DNA of 37,521 nt from an uncultured Eubacterium sp. (GCA_910589045.1 CAJUSH010000035.1:1-37521), one strand, 5' to 3'. Positions 15,184 to 23,335 are shown, counted from the stretch's first letter. Numbers and translations are program-made. The notes: generated by a model not told the origin, from the letters alone.

Positions 15184-15199
15184 TAATAAACGTTTATTA
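15184..15199. promoter_or_regulatory. LacI-type operator, perfect 16-bp palindrome
   Basis: TAATAAACGTTTATTA is perfectly palindromic with the central CG typical of LacI family sites. It lies about 12-27 bases after the predicted transcription start, so bound repressor would block elongation or initiation. A weaker related sequence (AAAAACGTTGATAA, centred on 15135/15136) sits 56 bases upstream over the -35 and could be an auxiliary site. Confidence 0.75.
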
Positions 15200-15243
15200 A
15201 ACAAGAATTTTTAATTAAATAATACAGGAAAGGAGGGGCGTGA

Positions 15244-15384
15244 ATGAAAACAATAAGGGGTGTAACGCGCGGCATGGATAAGCCGCGGGATGAAAATGCT
15301 CTGCTTGAAGTGTTGTGCTATTACATGAAACGATTAGGAGGACGTGGCTATGCAGACAATCTATTCTCAGCCGGAAAGCTGTGA
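15244..15384 (+). CDS. Possible 46-residue leader ORF overlapping the first glycoside hydrolase
   Basis: ATG 15244 lies 5 bases after AGGAGGGG, a very strong ribosome binding site, and opens a 46-codon frame that ends inside the start of the downstream hydrolase, which begins at 15350 in another frame. The peptide (MKTIRGVTRGMDKPRDENAL and onward) has no signal peptide and no family I recognise. It may serve translational coupling, because the ribosome binding site of the hydrolase lies inside it. It could also be a real small protein. Confidence 0.35.
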   Translation: MKTIRGVTRGMDKPRDENALLEVLCYYMKRLGGRGYADNLFSAGKL

Positions 15385-16903
15385 ACGCTGGGGCGTTTAC
15401 GAGCTGACGCTTCCCGGAAGGACGGCCGGGAATCCATTTGCAGATTACAACATCCAGGGCGTATTTCAAAGCCCGGATGAAACCGTCTGTGTCAGCGGAT
15501 TCTACGACGGAGGCGGCGTATACCGCATCCGCTTCATGCCTTCTTTTGAGGGGCAGTACACCTATACGATCTCCGGCAGCTTTTCCGACGAAACTACGCG
15601 GGGGACATTTAAAGCGGTTGCTCCCGGAGAAAATAACCATGGGCCGGTGCGTGTGAAGAATCAGTTCCATCTGGCTTACGCCGACGGCAAACCACATTAT
15701 TCGGTCGGTACCACCTGCTATGCATTCGCTTTGCAAACGCCTGATATTGTAGAGAATACCTTTCAGGAGCTGGAAAAAGGATATTTTAACAAGCTTCGGT
15801 TTTGCCTGATGCCAAAGCACTACGACTTCTGTCTCCAGGACCCGGTCTGTTTCCCTTATGAGGGCACGCCTATGGATGCCAGTATCCTCACCCGACAGAA
15901 CTTCAGTGAATATAATGGCGCAGCCCCCGGCAATGACTGGGACTTTAAGCGCTTTAACCCTGCATTTTTCCGGCTGTATGATCAGATGCTTTCCCGTCTG
16001 ATGGAGCTTGGCATAGAGGCGGATCTGATCCTGTTCCATTCCTATGACCGCTGGGGCTTCTCCAAAATGTCTATGGAGGACAATTTGTTTTATATTCGCT
16101 ATGTGGCTGCACGATATGGCGCATATCGAAATGTGTGGTGGTCACTGGCTAACGAATACGAACTGCTTGGGCACCTGGGTGCAGAAGACTGGGAAGTACT
16201 GGCTGCGGCCCTAAAGGAGGCGGACCCTTACGGGCATCTGGCATCCATCCATAACTGCGAGGAATTCTATGACTACAGCCGCAATTGGATTACCCACTGT
16301 TCCTGCCAGCGGGAGGACCATCACAAAACGACTGAATTAACAGATGATCTTCGGGAGCGCTACGGCAAGCCTGTCATTTGGGACGAGGTTGGCTATGAGG
16401 GAGATTTTCCGCACTGCTGGGGCAATTTCACTCCGGAGGAACTGACGCGCAGGGCCTGGGAGGCTGCTTTAAGGGGCGGCTACTGCGGGCATGGAGAGAC
16501 TTATCTGAGCAAAGATGATAAAATCTGGTGGGCTCACGGCGGAAAGCTGAAAGGATACAGCGCCCCGCGTTTCCGGTTTCTGCTGGAGTTTCTGGAGGAT
16601 GTTCCGGGATGCGGCCTGAAGCTGGCAAAGCTGCGGGACGACGTCCATTTCCAATGGGATGACTATGTGGCTGTGCCGGAGGAGCCTTCTTATTTTGGCG
16701 ATTACTATTTCTTCTATTATAGTATCTGGCGTCCGTCGTTCAGGCAGATATGGATTGATGACAGCACCTGGTTTGATGTCGATGTTATAGACACCTGGAA
16801 CATGACCGTCACGCCAATGGGACGCCGTAAAGGCCGCTTTGAGCTTCCGCTGCCCGGAACACCGTATATGGGCATACGGCTCAGGCGGGCCAAGGACGCC
16901 TGA
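15350..16903 (+). CDS. Apiosidase-like glycoside hydrolase (DUF5060/DUF4038/DUF5605), paralogue 1
   Basis: A 517-residue protein. About residues 10-95 form an immunoglobulin-like DUF5060 domain (VCVSGFYDGGGVYRIRFMPS), followed by a TIM-barrel of the DUF4038 apiosidase-like type. The predicted acid/base is Glu269 in WWSLANEYE and the nucleophile is Glu346 in VIWDEVGYEG. The last 100 residues form a DUF5605-like beta domain. No signal peptide is present, so it acts in the cytoplasm on imported glycosides. ATG 15350 is 8 bases after AGGAGG. The gene at 21682 is a clear paralogue with the same motifs. Apiosidase specificity is only a family hint (GH140-related); other furanosides or deoxy-sugars are possible. 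Confidence 0.82.
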   Translation: MQTIYSQPESCERWGVYELTLPGRTAGNPFADYNIQGVFQSPDETVCVSGFYDGGGVYRIRFMPSFEGQYTYTISGSFSDETTRGTFKAVAPGENNHGPVRVKNQFHLAYADGKPHYSVGTTCYAFALQTPDIVENTFQELEKGYFNKLRFCLMPKHYDFCLQDPVCFPYEGTPMDASILTRQNFSEYNGAAPGNDWDFKRFNPAFFRLYDQMLSRLMELGIEADLILFHSYDRWGFSKMSMEDNLFYIRYVAARYGAYRNVWWSLANEYELLGHLGAEDWEVLAAALKEADPYGHLASIHNCEEFYDYSRNWITHCSCQREDHHKTTELTDDLRERYGKPVIWDEVGYEGDFPHCWGNFTPEELTRRAWEAALRGGYCGHGETYLSKDDKIWWAHGGKLKGYSAPRFRFLLEFLEDVPGCGLKLAKLRDDVHFQWDDYVAVPEEPSYFGDYYFFYYSIWRPSFRQIWIDDSTWFDVDVIDTWNMTVTPMGRRKGRFELPLPGTPYMGIRLRRAKDA

Positions 16904-17029
16904 CAATGACGGCAGGTCTGCGTATGCACCGTGCAAAGTACAGAAGAAAATACGTAATAGCTCGGATAACTCATGGAGCTGTTGCGAAATTCCTGAAATA
17001 AAAAAATGAATAGGAGATAATTACGGATC

Positions 17030-17647
17030 ATGAAAATGCCATATCGGGATAAAAACAAAATATCCTCCGAATACCGTGCCGTCCTGATGGGGCGCACCGT
17101 CGGGCTTGTGATGCTGGCTGTCAGCCTCATTGCGGCTGCTTTTCCGGGGCTTAATACAACAATTTTCAGCTGCATCTGTACACTTATAATCATTCCGGCG
17201 CTGCTGTACCAGATCTGCGCAGACAGGACGCTGATTCATACCGGACAGTTTTTGATGGAACATGAGGATGATCTGTATATTGTGGTCGGAACGTTCCGGT
17301 TAGGGTTTGGACGGAGCTATCACAGGCGGGAGAAGTCCATCAGCGCCTATCGGATTTCCTGCATACAGCGTGTCAAAAACGTCCGAATCTATCCATTTGG
17401 CATTGCCATACGGGCAGTGGTTCGTACCGCTGTCGACACGGAAGGCCGCATAAAGCAGGGAGCGTTTGACAACCCGCAGGAGCTAAAGGGCTGGCTGGAT
17501 AAGCACGGACGGCAAAAGACGATGCTGTTTCGTCTGGAGCGCAGTCTTTTGCCCCGGGATGAGTCTGCATTGCTGCGGCGTCTGCAAAATTTTCAAGCAA
17601 CGATACAAAACATACAACAAGAGGAGGTAAAATTATGCAAGTTCTGA
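17030..17647 (+). CDS. Small membrane protein with PH-like cytoplasmic domain
   Basis: A 205-residue protein with two hydrophobic segments (about residues 20-60) followed by a soluble beta-rich domain resembling bacterial PH-like domains (LYIVVGTFRLGFGRSYHRRE, then ISCIQRVKNVRIYPFG) and a basic helical tail. It is the second gene of the operon and overlaps the GPH symporter by 13 bases, so it is probably co-translated. AGGAG lies 13 bases upstream of the chosen ATG, an unusually long spacing. Being fixed between hydrolase and symporter suggests a link to transport or its control, but no such role is known to me. Confidence 0.65.
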   Translation: MKMPYRDKNKISSEYRAVLMGRTVGLVMLAVSLIAAAFPGLNTTIFSCICTLIIIPALLYQICADRTLIHTGQFLMEHEDDLYIVVGTFRLGFGRSYHRREKSISAYRISCIQRVKNVRIYPFGIAIRAVVRTAVDTEGRIKQGAFDNPQELKGWLDKHGRQKTMLFRLERSLLPRDESALLRRLQNFQATIQNIQQEEVKLCKF

Positions 17648-19083
17648 AACATGAGGCAAGCTATTATCAGACTTCCGCCTTCAAATGGCGGCAGCGCATC
17701 GGCTTTGGTATCAGCGATTATGCCTGCAATCTGGCATATCTGGTCGCAAATACTTATCTGATGTTTTATTATACGAACTGTGCGGGCATTAACGCCACCG
17801 CCATCGGTGCAATGATGGTTGCCACCCGGTTTATTGACGCTTTTACCGATTATATGATCGGCGTGTTCATCGACCGGACCGATACAAAGCACGGCCGCTA
17901 CCGTCCCTGGATGCTGGCGGGTGCACCGGTGCTTGCCGTAGGTATGGCCCTGGTATTTGCTGTTCCTGTCGGATGGGGCGGTACGGCAAAGCTGGCATGG
18001 GCATTTATTTCCTACTTCATTATGTCCTTTGGCTACACGATGGTAAATATCCCGATGGCTCCGATTGTGTCCGCACTTTCCGCCGATCCTGCGGAGCGCA
18101 CGAAAATTGCCACCACCCGTACCGTATTTTCGAACCTTGGATCTATGACAGCATCCATGTTTACCCTGCCCCTGATCTGGTACTTCGCCGGAGCCAGCGA
18201 TGCCAATTCCTTCAACGCCGTTTCCGATGCGGCAAAAGCTGTCGGCTACCGCAACACAAACATCATTCTGGCCGTTATCGTAGTGGTTATCCTGGTAATC
18301 TGTTTCCTGATGACCGTGGAGATCAACCCGCCGTCCAAGCAGGTGCAGAAATCTTCTTTCCTGGATGACCTAAAGCATATTTTCCAGAACAAGTATTACA
18401 TCATCCTGCTGGGCTTCACTCTCAGCCTGTTTATCGGCTACTTCTGTATGTTTGGCGCGATGCAGTATTATTATACATATGTCCTTGCCGACCCGGGCGC
18501 ACAGCCTTTGGGTTCCACGCTGCTGACCGCATGTGCGATTCCTACGATGGTACTGGCCGCTGCCCTGAACGGAAAAGGGATCAGCAAGCGGAACCTGATG
18601 ATCTTTGGCTCTGCCGTAGACATTGTCGGCTATGCGATTCTGTTTCTAACATCCAATGTCACGGTCGCTACCGCTGCGCTGGGCCTGGTTGGTTTGGGCA
18701 TGGGATTCCGTCAGTCCATGTACTTTTCTATTATGCCGGATATCTTTGATTACACCGAATGGCAGTTTGGAAAAAATATGGGCGGCACCCAAAATGCGGT
18801 CAATGGCTTTCTGAATAAGGTAGCTTCTGCGATCTCCGGAGCATTGACATCCGCTCTGCTGATATGGTGCGCTTACGAGGCAAATATCACCAAGCTTAAT
18901 GAGCTTGCCGCAGCGGGCACACCGATTGCCTCGGCATTTCCGCAAATCAATCTTGCGTTTAAAATCGCATATGGCGCCGTATCTGTTGTCTCCTGTTTGA
19001 TTGGATTGCTTTTGATGCTTCCTTATGATCTTGACAAGAAGTATGCCGAAATTCGAGCCGACCTGAATGACAGACAACAATAA
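17635..19083 (+). CDS. GPH family sugar:cation symporter (MelB-like)
   Basis: A 482-residue transporter with about twelve membrane segments. The GPH signature is clear: YACNLAYLVANTYLMFYYTN, then FIDAFTDYMIGVFIDRTDTK with cation/sugar-site acidic residues, and GRYRPWMLAGAP. The family takes up glycosides such as melibiose, xylosides or glucuronides together with sodium or protons. ATG follows GAGGAGGTAAAATT. Its position between glycoside hydrolases without signal peptides indicates that intact glycosides are imported and cleaved inside. Specific cargo is not predictable from sequence, but oligosaccharides of one to three units are typical for the family. Confidence 0.92.
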   Translation: MQVLKHEASYYQTSAFKWRQRIGFGISDYACNLAYLVANTYLMFYYTNCAGINATAIGAMMVATRFIDAFTDYMIGVFIDRTDTKHGRYRPWMLAGAPVLAVGMALVFAVPVGWGGTAKLAWAFISYFIMSFGYTMVNIPMAPIVSALSADPAERTKIATTRTVFSNLGSMTASMFTLPLIWYFAGASDANSFNAVSDAAKAVGYRNTNIILAVIVVVILVICFLMTVEINPPSKQVQKSSFLDDLKHIFQNKYYIILLGFTLSLFIGYFCMFGAMQYYYTYVLADPGAQPLGSTLLTACAIPTMVLAAALNGKGISKRNLMIFGSAVDIVGYAILFLTSNVTVATAALGLVGLGMGFRQSMYFSIMPDIFDYTEWQFGKNMGGTQNAVNGFLNKVASAISGALTSALLIWCAYEANITKLNELAAAGTPIASAFPQINLAFKIAYGAVSVVSCLIGLLLMLPYDLDKKYAEIRADLNDRQQ

Positions 19084-19089
19084 ATAAAA

Positions 19090-19133
19090 AAGGTCTGCCT
19101 TTTTGGAAGAACCGGATTCATCGGGCAGACCTT
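19090..19133 (+). promoter_or_regulatory. Intercistronic hairpin between symporter and GH3
   Basis: A perfect 10-bp stem AAGGTCTGCC/GGCAGACCTT with a 24-base loop. No T run follows on the plus strand, so read-through is expected. It could stabilise or process the mRNA and set different levels for the symporter and the GH3 enzyme. Confidence 0.5.
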
Positions 19134-19162
19134 ACTTCAAAATAAAAAAAGGAGGATCCCTT

Positions 19163-21553
19163 ATGACAACCAGGAAACCCGAAGAAATTAAAAGCATCGT
19201 TTCACAGATGACTCTGGCGGAAAAAATTCGCTGCTGTGCCTTATACCAGGATCGCTTTGGCAATCTCCCGCGCTTTGGCATCGCCTACCGCAGCTGTGAC
19301 AATCCCTCAGGCGGCTGGTGCGACTATTTCCGCAAGGACCGCGAAGAGATGAAGAAGGAACAGGATTTCTGGGGAACCTGTTTCCCGCAGGCTGCTGCCC
19401 AGGGAGCGACCTGGGACCCTGCGCTGGCTTATGAGATTGGCGAGGCGATGGGAAAAGAGTGCAAGAACCAGCATGTGGACATCCTGCTGCGCCCGGGCGT
19501 GAATATGAAGCGAAGCCCGCTGGGAGGCCGGAATTTTGAGTACTACTCAGAAGACCCCTGGCTGTCCTCCGAGATGGGCGCGCAGTTTATAAACGGCGTA
19601 CAGAGCCAGCGGGTGGCTGCAAACCTAAAGCATTTTATCTGCAACAACCAGGAATATGAGCGTATGACGACAAATGCCGTAGTCGATGAACGTACATTTC
19701 ACGAACTGTATCTGCGTGTATTCCAGCTGATCTTACAGAAGTCTGATCCATGGACCATCATGACTTCCTATAATAAGGTCAATGGGAAATGGGTTCATCA
19801 GAACAAGTCCATTATGGATATTCTTCGCAAGGACTTCGGCTACAACGGACTGGTGATGTCCGATGCTTTTGCGGTTCATTATAAAGAGGATAAGGTGGAA
19901 GGCCACAAATGCGGCCTGGATGTAGAGCTGGCGGAAGAGGACAATCATGTTCATCTGCTGATGGATGCTTATAATAACGGCGAGATCAGTGAGGATGTGC
20001 TGGATACCATTGCTTATCATGTCGTCGACTGCTATTACAAGATTTACGGCGAGGGCTATGAGGTTCCCGTTCTGGACCAGGCTGCCCATCACGCCCTGGC
20101 TAAGCGGGCTGCGCTGGAAGGTGCGGTTCTTCTGGAAAATGACGGCGTGCTTCCTCTGGATGCCGCAAAAGCGGAAAATCTGGCCGTCATCGGTGCATTT
20201 GCGAAGGCTCCATGCTACATGGGCGGCGGCTCCGGCCATATGAACGGTGCGACGGTAGAGATTCCGAGTGAGGAGATCGCAAGGCTGCTTGGCGGCGAGG
20301 AGAAGTTCACCTATGCTGCCGGATATCAGATCAACGCCGGTTTCCCGCCGGAGGATACGCCGCGCCCGGACCTGATTGCCGAGGCGGTGGAGGTTGCCAG
20401 AAACGCCGGACTGATTATTATGTTCACCGGATATCCTTACGGTGTGGAGTCCGAAGGATATGACCGCACGGATTTGTTCCTGCCGAAGAGCCAGCGGGAT
20501 CTGCTGGATGCTGTTCTGGAGGTCAATGCCAATGTAATTTTGGTGGTCAATACCGGAGCGCCGGTTGATATCAGTGCTTACAATAAGAAAGTCAGGGCAG
20601 TACTCCAGGGCGGCTATGCCGGTGAAGCGTCCGGAAGCGCTACGGTGGACATTATTTTCGGCCTTGCCGAGCCGGGCGGACGTCTGCCGGAGACCTATCC
20701 CTGCCGTCTGGAAGATACGCCTGCTTATCTGACCTTGCCGCACTATCCGGACGTGGTTCCGAATGTTACCTACGGTGAGGGCATCTACATCGGCTACCGC
20801 TGGTACGATGCAAGGAAAATGGCAGTCGAATATCCCTTCGGCTACGGCCTGAGCTATACGACGTTTGCCTACAGCGATATCCGGGTAGATAAAAACGTCA
20901 TCGATAAGAACGATACGCTAACCGTCTCTTTCAAAGTAAAAAATACCGGCAGCCGTGCCGGCTCCGACGTTGCACAGGTTTACATCCATGATAAAGTATC
21001 TGCGATGAACCGCCCTCTCAGGGAGCTGCGGGGCTTTAAAAAGGTCCGTCTCCAGCCCGGCGAGGAAACGGAGGTTTCTATCACCCTGGATCGCCGTGCA
21101 TTTGAGTATTATACACCGGCCCTGCACAAGTGGGTAGTAGAAGCGGGTGAATACCGGATCGAGGTGGGCCGCAGCGTTCGGGATATTGTTTTGGAGCTTT
21201 CCGTTACGGTAAAATCTGACGAGACGGTCAGCCGGTTCAGCCCTCAGGTCCAGGTGGGCCACTTTGTCAAGGACCCGCGCTTTAAGGAGTCGCTGGCAGG
21301 GGAAGACGAGAAGGTACGTACCTTCTTTGATCCTGCACGGAATCCTATCCTGCCGCTTGGGCTGGCTATCCCGTTCGGGCAGTTTGGCGATGCCGATCTC
21401 GGACAGGGCAAGCTGACGCAGGGTATGCTCCAGGACGTAGTAGCTGCAATGAATGTCGGCCAGTTCGGCGAGACGGACCCTGGCGAGGGTAAATTGACAC
21501 AGAAGGTACTGCAGAATGTGATGGCTGCAATGAATGAAGATAAAGAATCCTAA
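19163..21553 (+). CDS. Glycoside hydrolase family 3 enzyme, cytoplasmic
   Basis: A 796-residue GH3 enzyme. An N-terminal barrel begins about residue 5 (SQMTLAEKIRCC), with KHFICNNQE substrate-binding residues and the nucleophile in GLVMSDAF (Asp234). The second alpha/beta sandwich follows (about 310-560), then a fibronectin-III-like domain (about 600-690; FGYGLSYTTF before it). GH3 enzymes with this layout are beta-glucosidases, xylosidases or arabinosidases. ATG 19163 follows GGAGGATCCCTT. Oddly, the C-terminus carries two consecutive 26-residue copies of a GQFG...GKLTQ...AAMN unit (residues about 739-791), not part of any GH3 domain I know. It sits between symporter and second apiosidase-like gene. 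Confidence 0.92.
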   Translation: MTTRKPEEIKSIVSQMTLAEKIRCCALYQDRFGNLPRFGIAYRSCDNPSGGWCDYFRKDREEMKKEQDFWGTCFPQAAAQGATWDPALAYEIGEAMGKECKNQHVDILLRPGVNMKRSPLGGRNFEYYSEDPWLSSEMGAQFINGVQSQRVAANLKHFICNNQEYERMTTNAVVDERTFHELYLRVFQLILQKSDPWTIMTSYNKVNGKWVHQNKSIMDILRKDFGYNGLVMSDAFAVHYKEDKVEGHKCGLDVELAEEDNHVHLLMDAYNNGEISEDVLDTIAYHVVDCYYKIYGEGYEVPVLDQAAHHALAKRAALEGAVLLENDGVLPLDAAKAENLAVIGAFAKAPCYMGGGSGHMNGATVEIPSEEIARLLGGEEKFTYAAGYQINAGFPPEDTPRPDLIAEAVEVARNAGLIIMFTGYPYGVESEGYDRTDLFLPKSQRDLLDAVLEVNANVILVVNTGAPVDISAYNKKVRAVLQGGYAGEASGSATVDIIFGLAEPGGRLPETYPCRLEDTPAYLTLPHYPDVVPNVTYGEGIYIGYRWYDARKMAVEYPFGYGLSYTTFAYSDIRVDKNVIDKNDTLTVSFKVKNTGSRAGSDVAQVYIHDKVSAMNRPLRELRGFKKVRLQPGEETEVSITLDRRAFEYYTPALHKWVVEAGEYRIEVGRSVRDIVLELSVTVKSDETVSRFSPQVQVGHFVKDPRFKESLAGEDEKVRTFFDPARNPILPLGLAIPFGQFGDADLGQGKLTQGMLQDVVAAMNVGQFGETDPGEGKLTQKVLQNVMAAMNEDKES
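21377..21535 (+). repeat. Coding tandem repeat at the GH3 C-terminus
   Basis: Two 78-base units (21377-21454 and 21458-21535) separated by one codon encode 26-residue copies that share GQFG, the GKLTQ core and the AAMN end. The DNA copies have diverged more than the protein, so the duplication is old and appears selected. Confidence 0.85.
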
Positions 21554-21574
21554 ATCTGACTTCGGCGGATGGCT

Positions 21575-21622
21575 CACGGACCGCGCAGTAAATGCGCAAT
21601 CCTGACCCGTAAAAGTAACAAC
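21575..21622. repeat. Structured dispersed repeat, copy 2
   Basis: Near-identical to positions 9-57: shared ACGGA, the GCGCAGTAAATGCGCA core hairpin, CCTG, CCCGT and AAAAGTAACA. It lies inside the operon between GH3 and the second apiosidase-like gene, so it would be transcribed as part of that mRNA. A 13-base inverted partial match lies at 23241-23253 just after the last gene. Confidence 0.6.
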
Positions 21623-21640
21623 ATTTTACATGAACATCAT

Positions 21641-21665
21641 GGCATCCCCTCCGGGGGGGGATGCC
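21641..21665 (+). promoter_or_regulatory. GC-rich hairpin before the second apiosidase-like gene
   Basis: Arms GGCATCCCC and GGGGATGCC surround a short loop and include a run of eight G. No T tract follows, so it is not a canonical terminator. Located 16 bases before the start codon region, it may limit read-through or translation of the last gene. Confidence 0.45.
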
Positions 21666-21681
21666 GGAAAGGATTTAAATA

Positions 21682-23235
21682 TTGACTATGAAACAGTACG
21701 AAATGCTTGAGCTTGTTTACCAGGCTCCTGCACCCGAAGGCAGTCAGGCGGACGTTGATTTGACTGCGGAATTTATCTGCGGCGGCGAGACGATTGCGGT
21801 GAAGGGCTTTTACGCAGGCCAAAACACGTATAAGGTGCGCTTTTTGCCTATGCAGGCGGGTAACTATACGTATCATGTCAGCGGCCTCCTGTCGGATGAC
21901 GGACAGCTGAAAATCCTGCCCGCAGACAGGCATGGCCCTGTTTTGGCAAAAGGCTGCCATTTTTATCATGCCGACGGCGCGCGTTACATTCCCTTTGGCA
22001 CGACTGTTTATGCACTGGCCCATCAGGATAAACAGGTCACGCACGATACGTTCGAGAGTCTGGAAAACGCTCCGTTTAATAAAGTACGGCTCTGCCTGTT
22101 TCCGAAGCACTATGAGTACAACAGCAATGATCCGGCGCTGTACGCATTTGAAAAAGATACGGATGGAAGCTGGGATGTGCATCACCCATGCTTTGCTTTT
22201 TGGGATGCGTTTGAGGATAAGCTGCGCAGGCTGGATGATCTGGGGATACAGGCCGACCTGATCCTGTTTCATTCTTATGACCGATGGGGATTTTCCAGGA
22301 TGGGGCGGGAAGCGAATCTGGTCTATCTGGACTATCTTCTCCGCCGTTTCAGCGCTTTTCCCCATATATGGTGGAGCCTTGCCAATGAATATGACCTGAT
22401 GTACAACATGACCATAGAGGACTGGGTAGAAATTGAAGATTTCGTAGCTAAAAACGATCCTTACGACCACCTGCTCTCAAACCACAACTGTTTTGCGCTG
22501 TGGGACGCTTCCCGTCCCAATATTACCCATGCTTCCCTGCAGACCCGGCAGCTGACCCGAATTGCCGAATGGCGGGATGCTTACCATAAGCCGGTGGTCG
22601 TGGATGAATGCTGCTACGAGGGGAATCTGTCACGGTTCTGGGGCTGCATCTCCGGCCGGGAAATGGTCCGCAGGTTCTGGCGGGTGGTCGTAACCGGCGG
22701 CTATTGTACCCACGGAGAAACCTTTCTGGAGCCGCAGCAGGATGTCCTCTGGTGGGCGAAGGGCGGCAGGCTAAAGGGCGAGAGTGTCAGCCGGATTGCG
22801 TTTCTTAAGGAAATCGCAGAGTCCCTTCCCGGACCGATTGACCCGATGTCCTTCTGGCTTGCGGACGTCTATCAAAAGGCTGTGGGCGACAGCCGGGAGC
22901 AGACGCCGGCACAGACAGATCCGGAGTATGCCGCATTTATACAAAGCTTTGCCCGTCTGGGCCGGGAGGAAGCCGCGGCGTATCTTGCCACGGAGTTTTC
23001 CTTCATGGGCCGCTGTGGTGATGAGGCGTTTCTCATATATTACGATCTGCGCTGCTGCGCCGAGGATACGCTGGAGCTGCCAAAAGACAGAAGCTATCGC
23101 ATCGAATTGTTTGACGTATGGAATATGACCCGCGAAGTCATCGCAGAGCATGCCTGCGGAAGGACACAGATCCAGCTTCCGGCGAAGGAAGATATGGCCG
23201 TTGTGGCGTTTGCCGAGAGCGCAGGCGATTTGTAG
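21682..23235 (+). CDS. Apiosidase-like glycoside hydrolase (DUF5060/DUF4038), paralogue 2
   Basis: A 517-residue paralogue of the operon's first enzyme, with the same length and layout: N-terminal DUF5060-like domain (IAVKGFYAGQNTYKVRFLP), DUF4038 TIM-barrel and C-terminal beta domain. Acid/base Glu236 (IWWSLANEYD) and nucleophile Glu309 (VVVDECCYEG) are both kept, and LILFHSYDRWGFS is shared exactly. No signal peptide. The TTG at 21682 lies 8 bases after AAAGGA and is preferred; ATG at 21688 would have 14-base spacing. Divergence outside the active site suggests a different but related substrate or linkage. It is the last gene before a strong terminator. Confidence 0.82.
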   Translation: MTMKQYEMLELVYQAPAPEGSQADVDLTAEFICGGETIAVKGFYAGQNTYKVRFLPMQAGNYTYHVSGLLSDDGQLKILPADRHGPVLAKGCHFYHADGARYIPFGTTVYALAHQDKQVTHDTFESLENAPFNKVRLCLFPKHYEYNSNDPALYAFEKDTDGSWDVHHPCFAFWDAFEDKLRRLDDLGIQADLILFHSYDRWGFSRMGREANLVYLDYLLRRFSAFPHIWWSLANEYDLMYNMTIEDWVEIEDFVAKNDPYDHLLSNHNCFALWDASRPNITHASLQTRQLTRIAEWRDAYHKPVVVDECCYEGNLSRFWGCISGREMVRRFWRVVVTGGYCTHGETFLEPQQDVLWWAKGGRLKGESVSRIAFLKEIAESLPGPIDPMSFWLADVYQKAVGDSREQTPAQTDPEYAAFIQSFARLGREEAAAYLATEFSFMGRCGDEAFLIYYDLRCCAEDTLELPKDRSYRIELFDVWNMTREVIAEHACGRTQIQLPAKEDMAVVAFAESAGDL

Positions 23236-23240
23236 CATAT

Positions 23241-23253
23241 CCTGCGCGGACCG
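23241..23253. repeat. Inverted partial match to the dispersed repeat
   Basis: CTGCGCGGACCGT is the reverse complement of ACGG(A)CCGCGCAG from copy 2 with one mismatch. With copy 2 it brackets the last gene of the operon in opposite orientation. The match is short and may be chance. Confidence 0.3.
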
Positions 23254-23274
23254 TATAAAAATGTAATGACCGTA

Positions 23275-23332
23275 GGTATCCAGCCAATCGCGAAGCGATT
23301 TCTAATGGCTGGATACCGAACGTTTTCCCGTT
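23275..23332 (+). terminator. Terminator of the glycoside hydrolase operon
   Basis: Perfect 12-bp outer arms GGTATCCAGCCA/TGGCTGGATACC with an inner ATCGC/GCGAT stem, then GTTTTCCCGTTTTCC. It lies between convergent genes and may serve the minus-strand DUF4230 gene less well, as that side lacks a long T run. Confidence 0.75.
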
Positions 23333-23335
23333 TTC

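Noticed and set aside
19733..20743. Long minus-strand open frame inside GH3.
   Set aside because: It is the antisense of a high-confidence GH3 gene, with low-complexity basic composition and no start signal.
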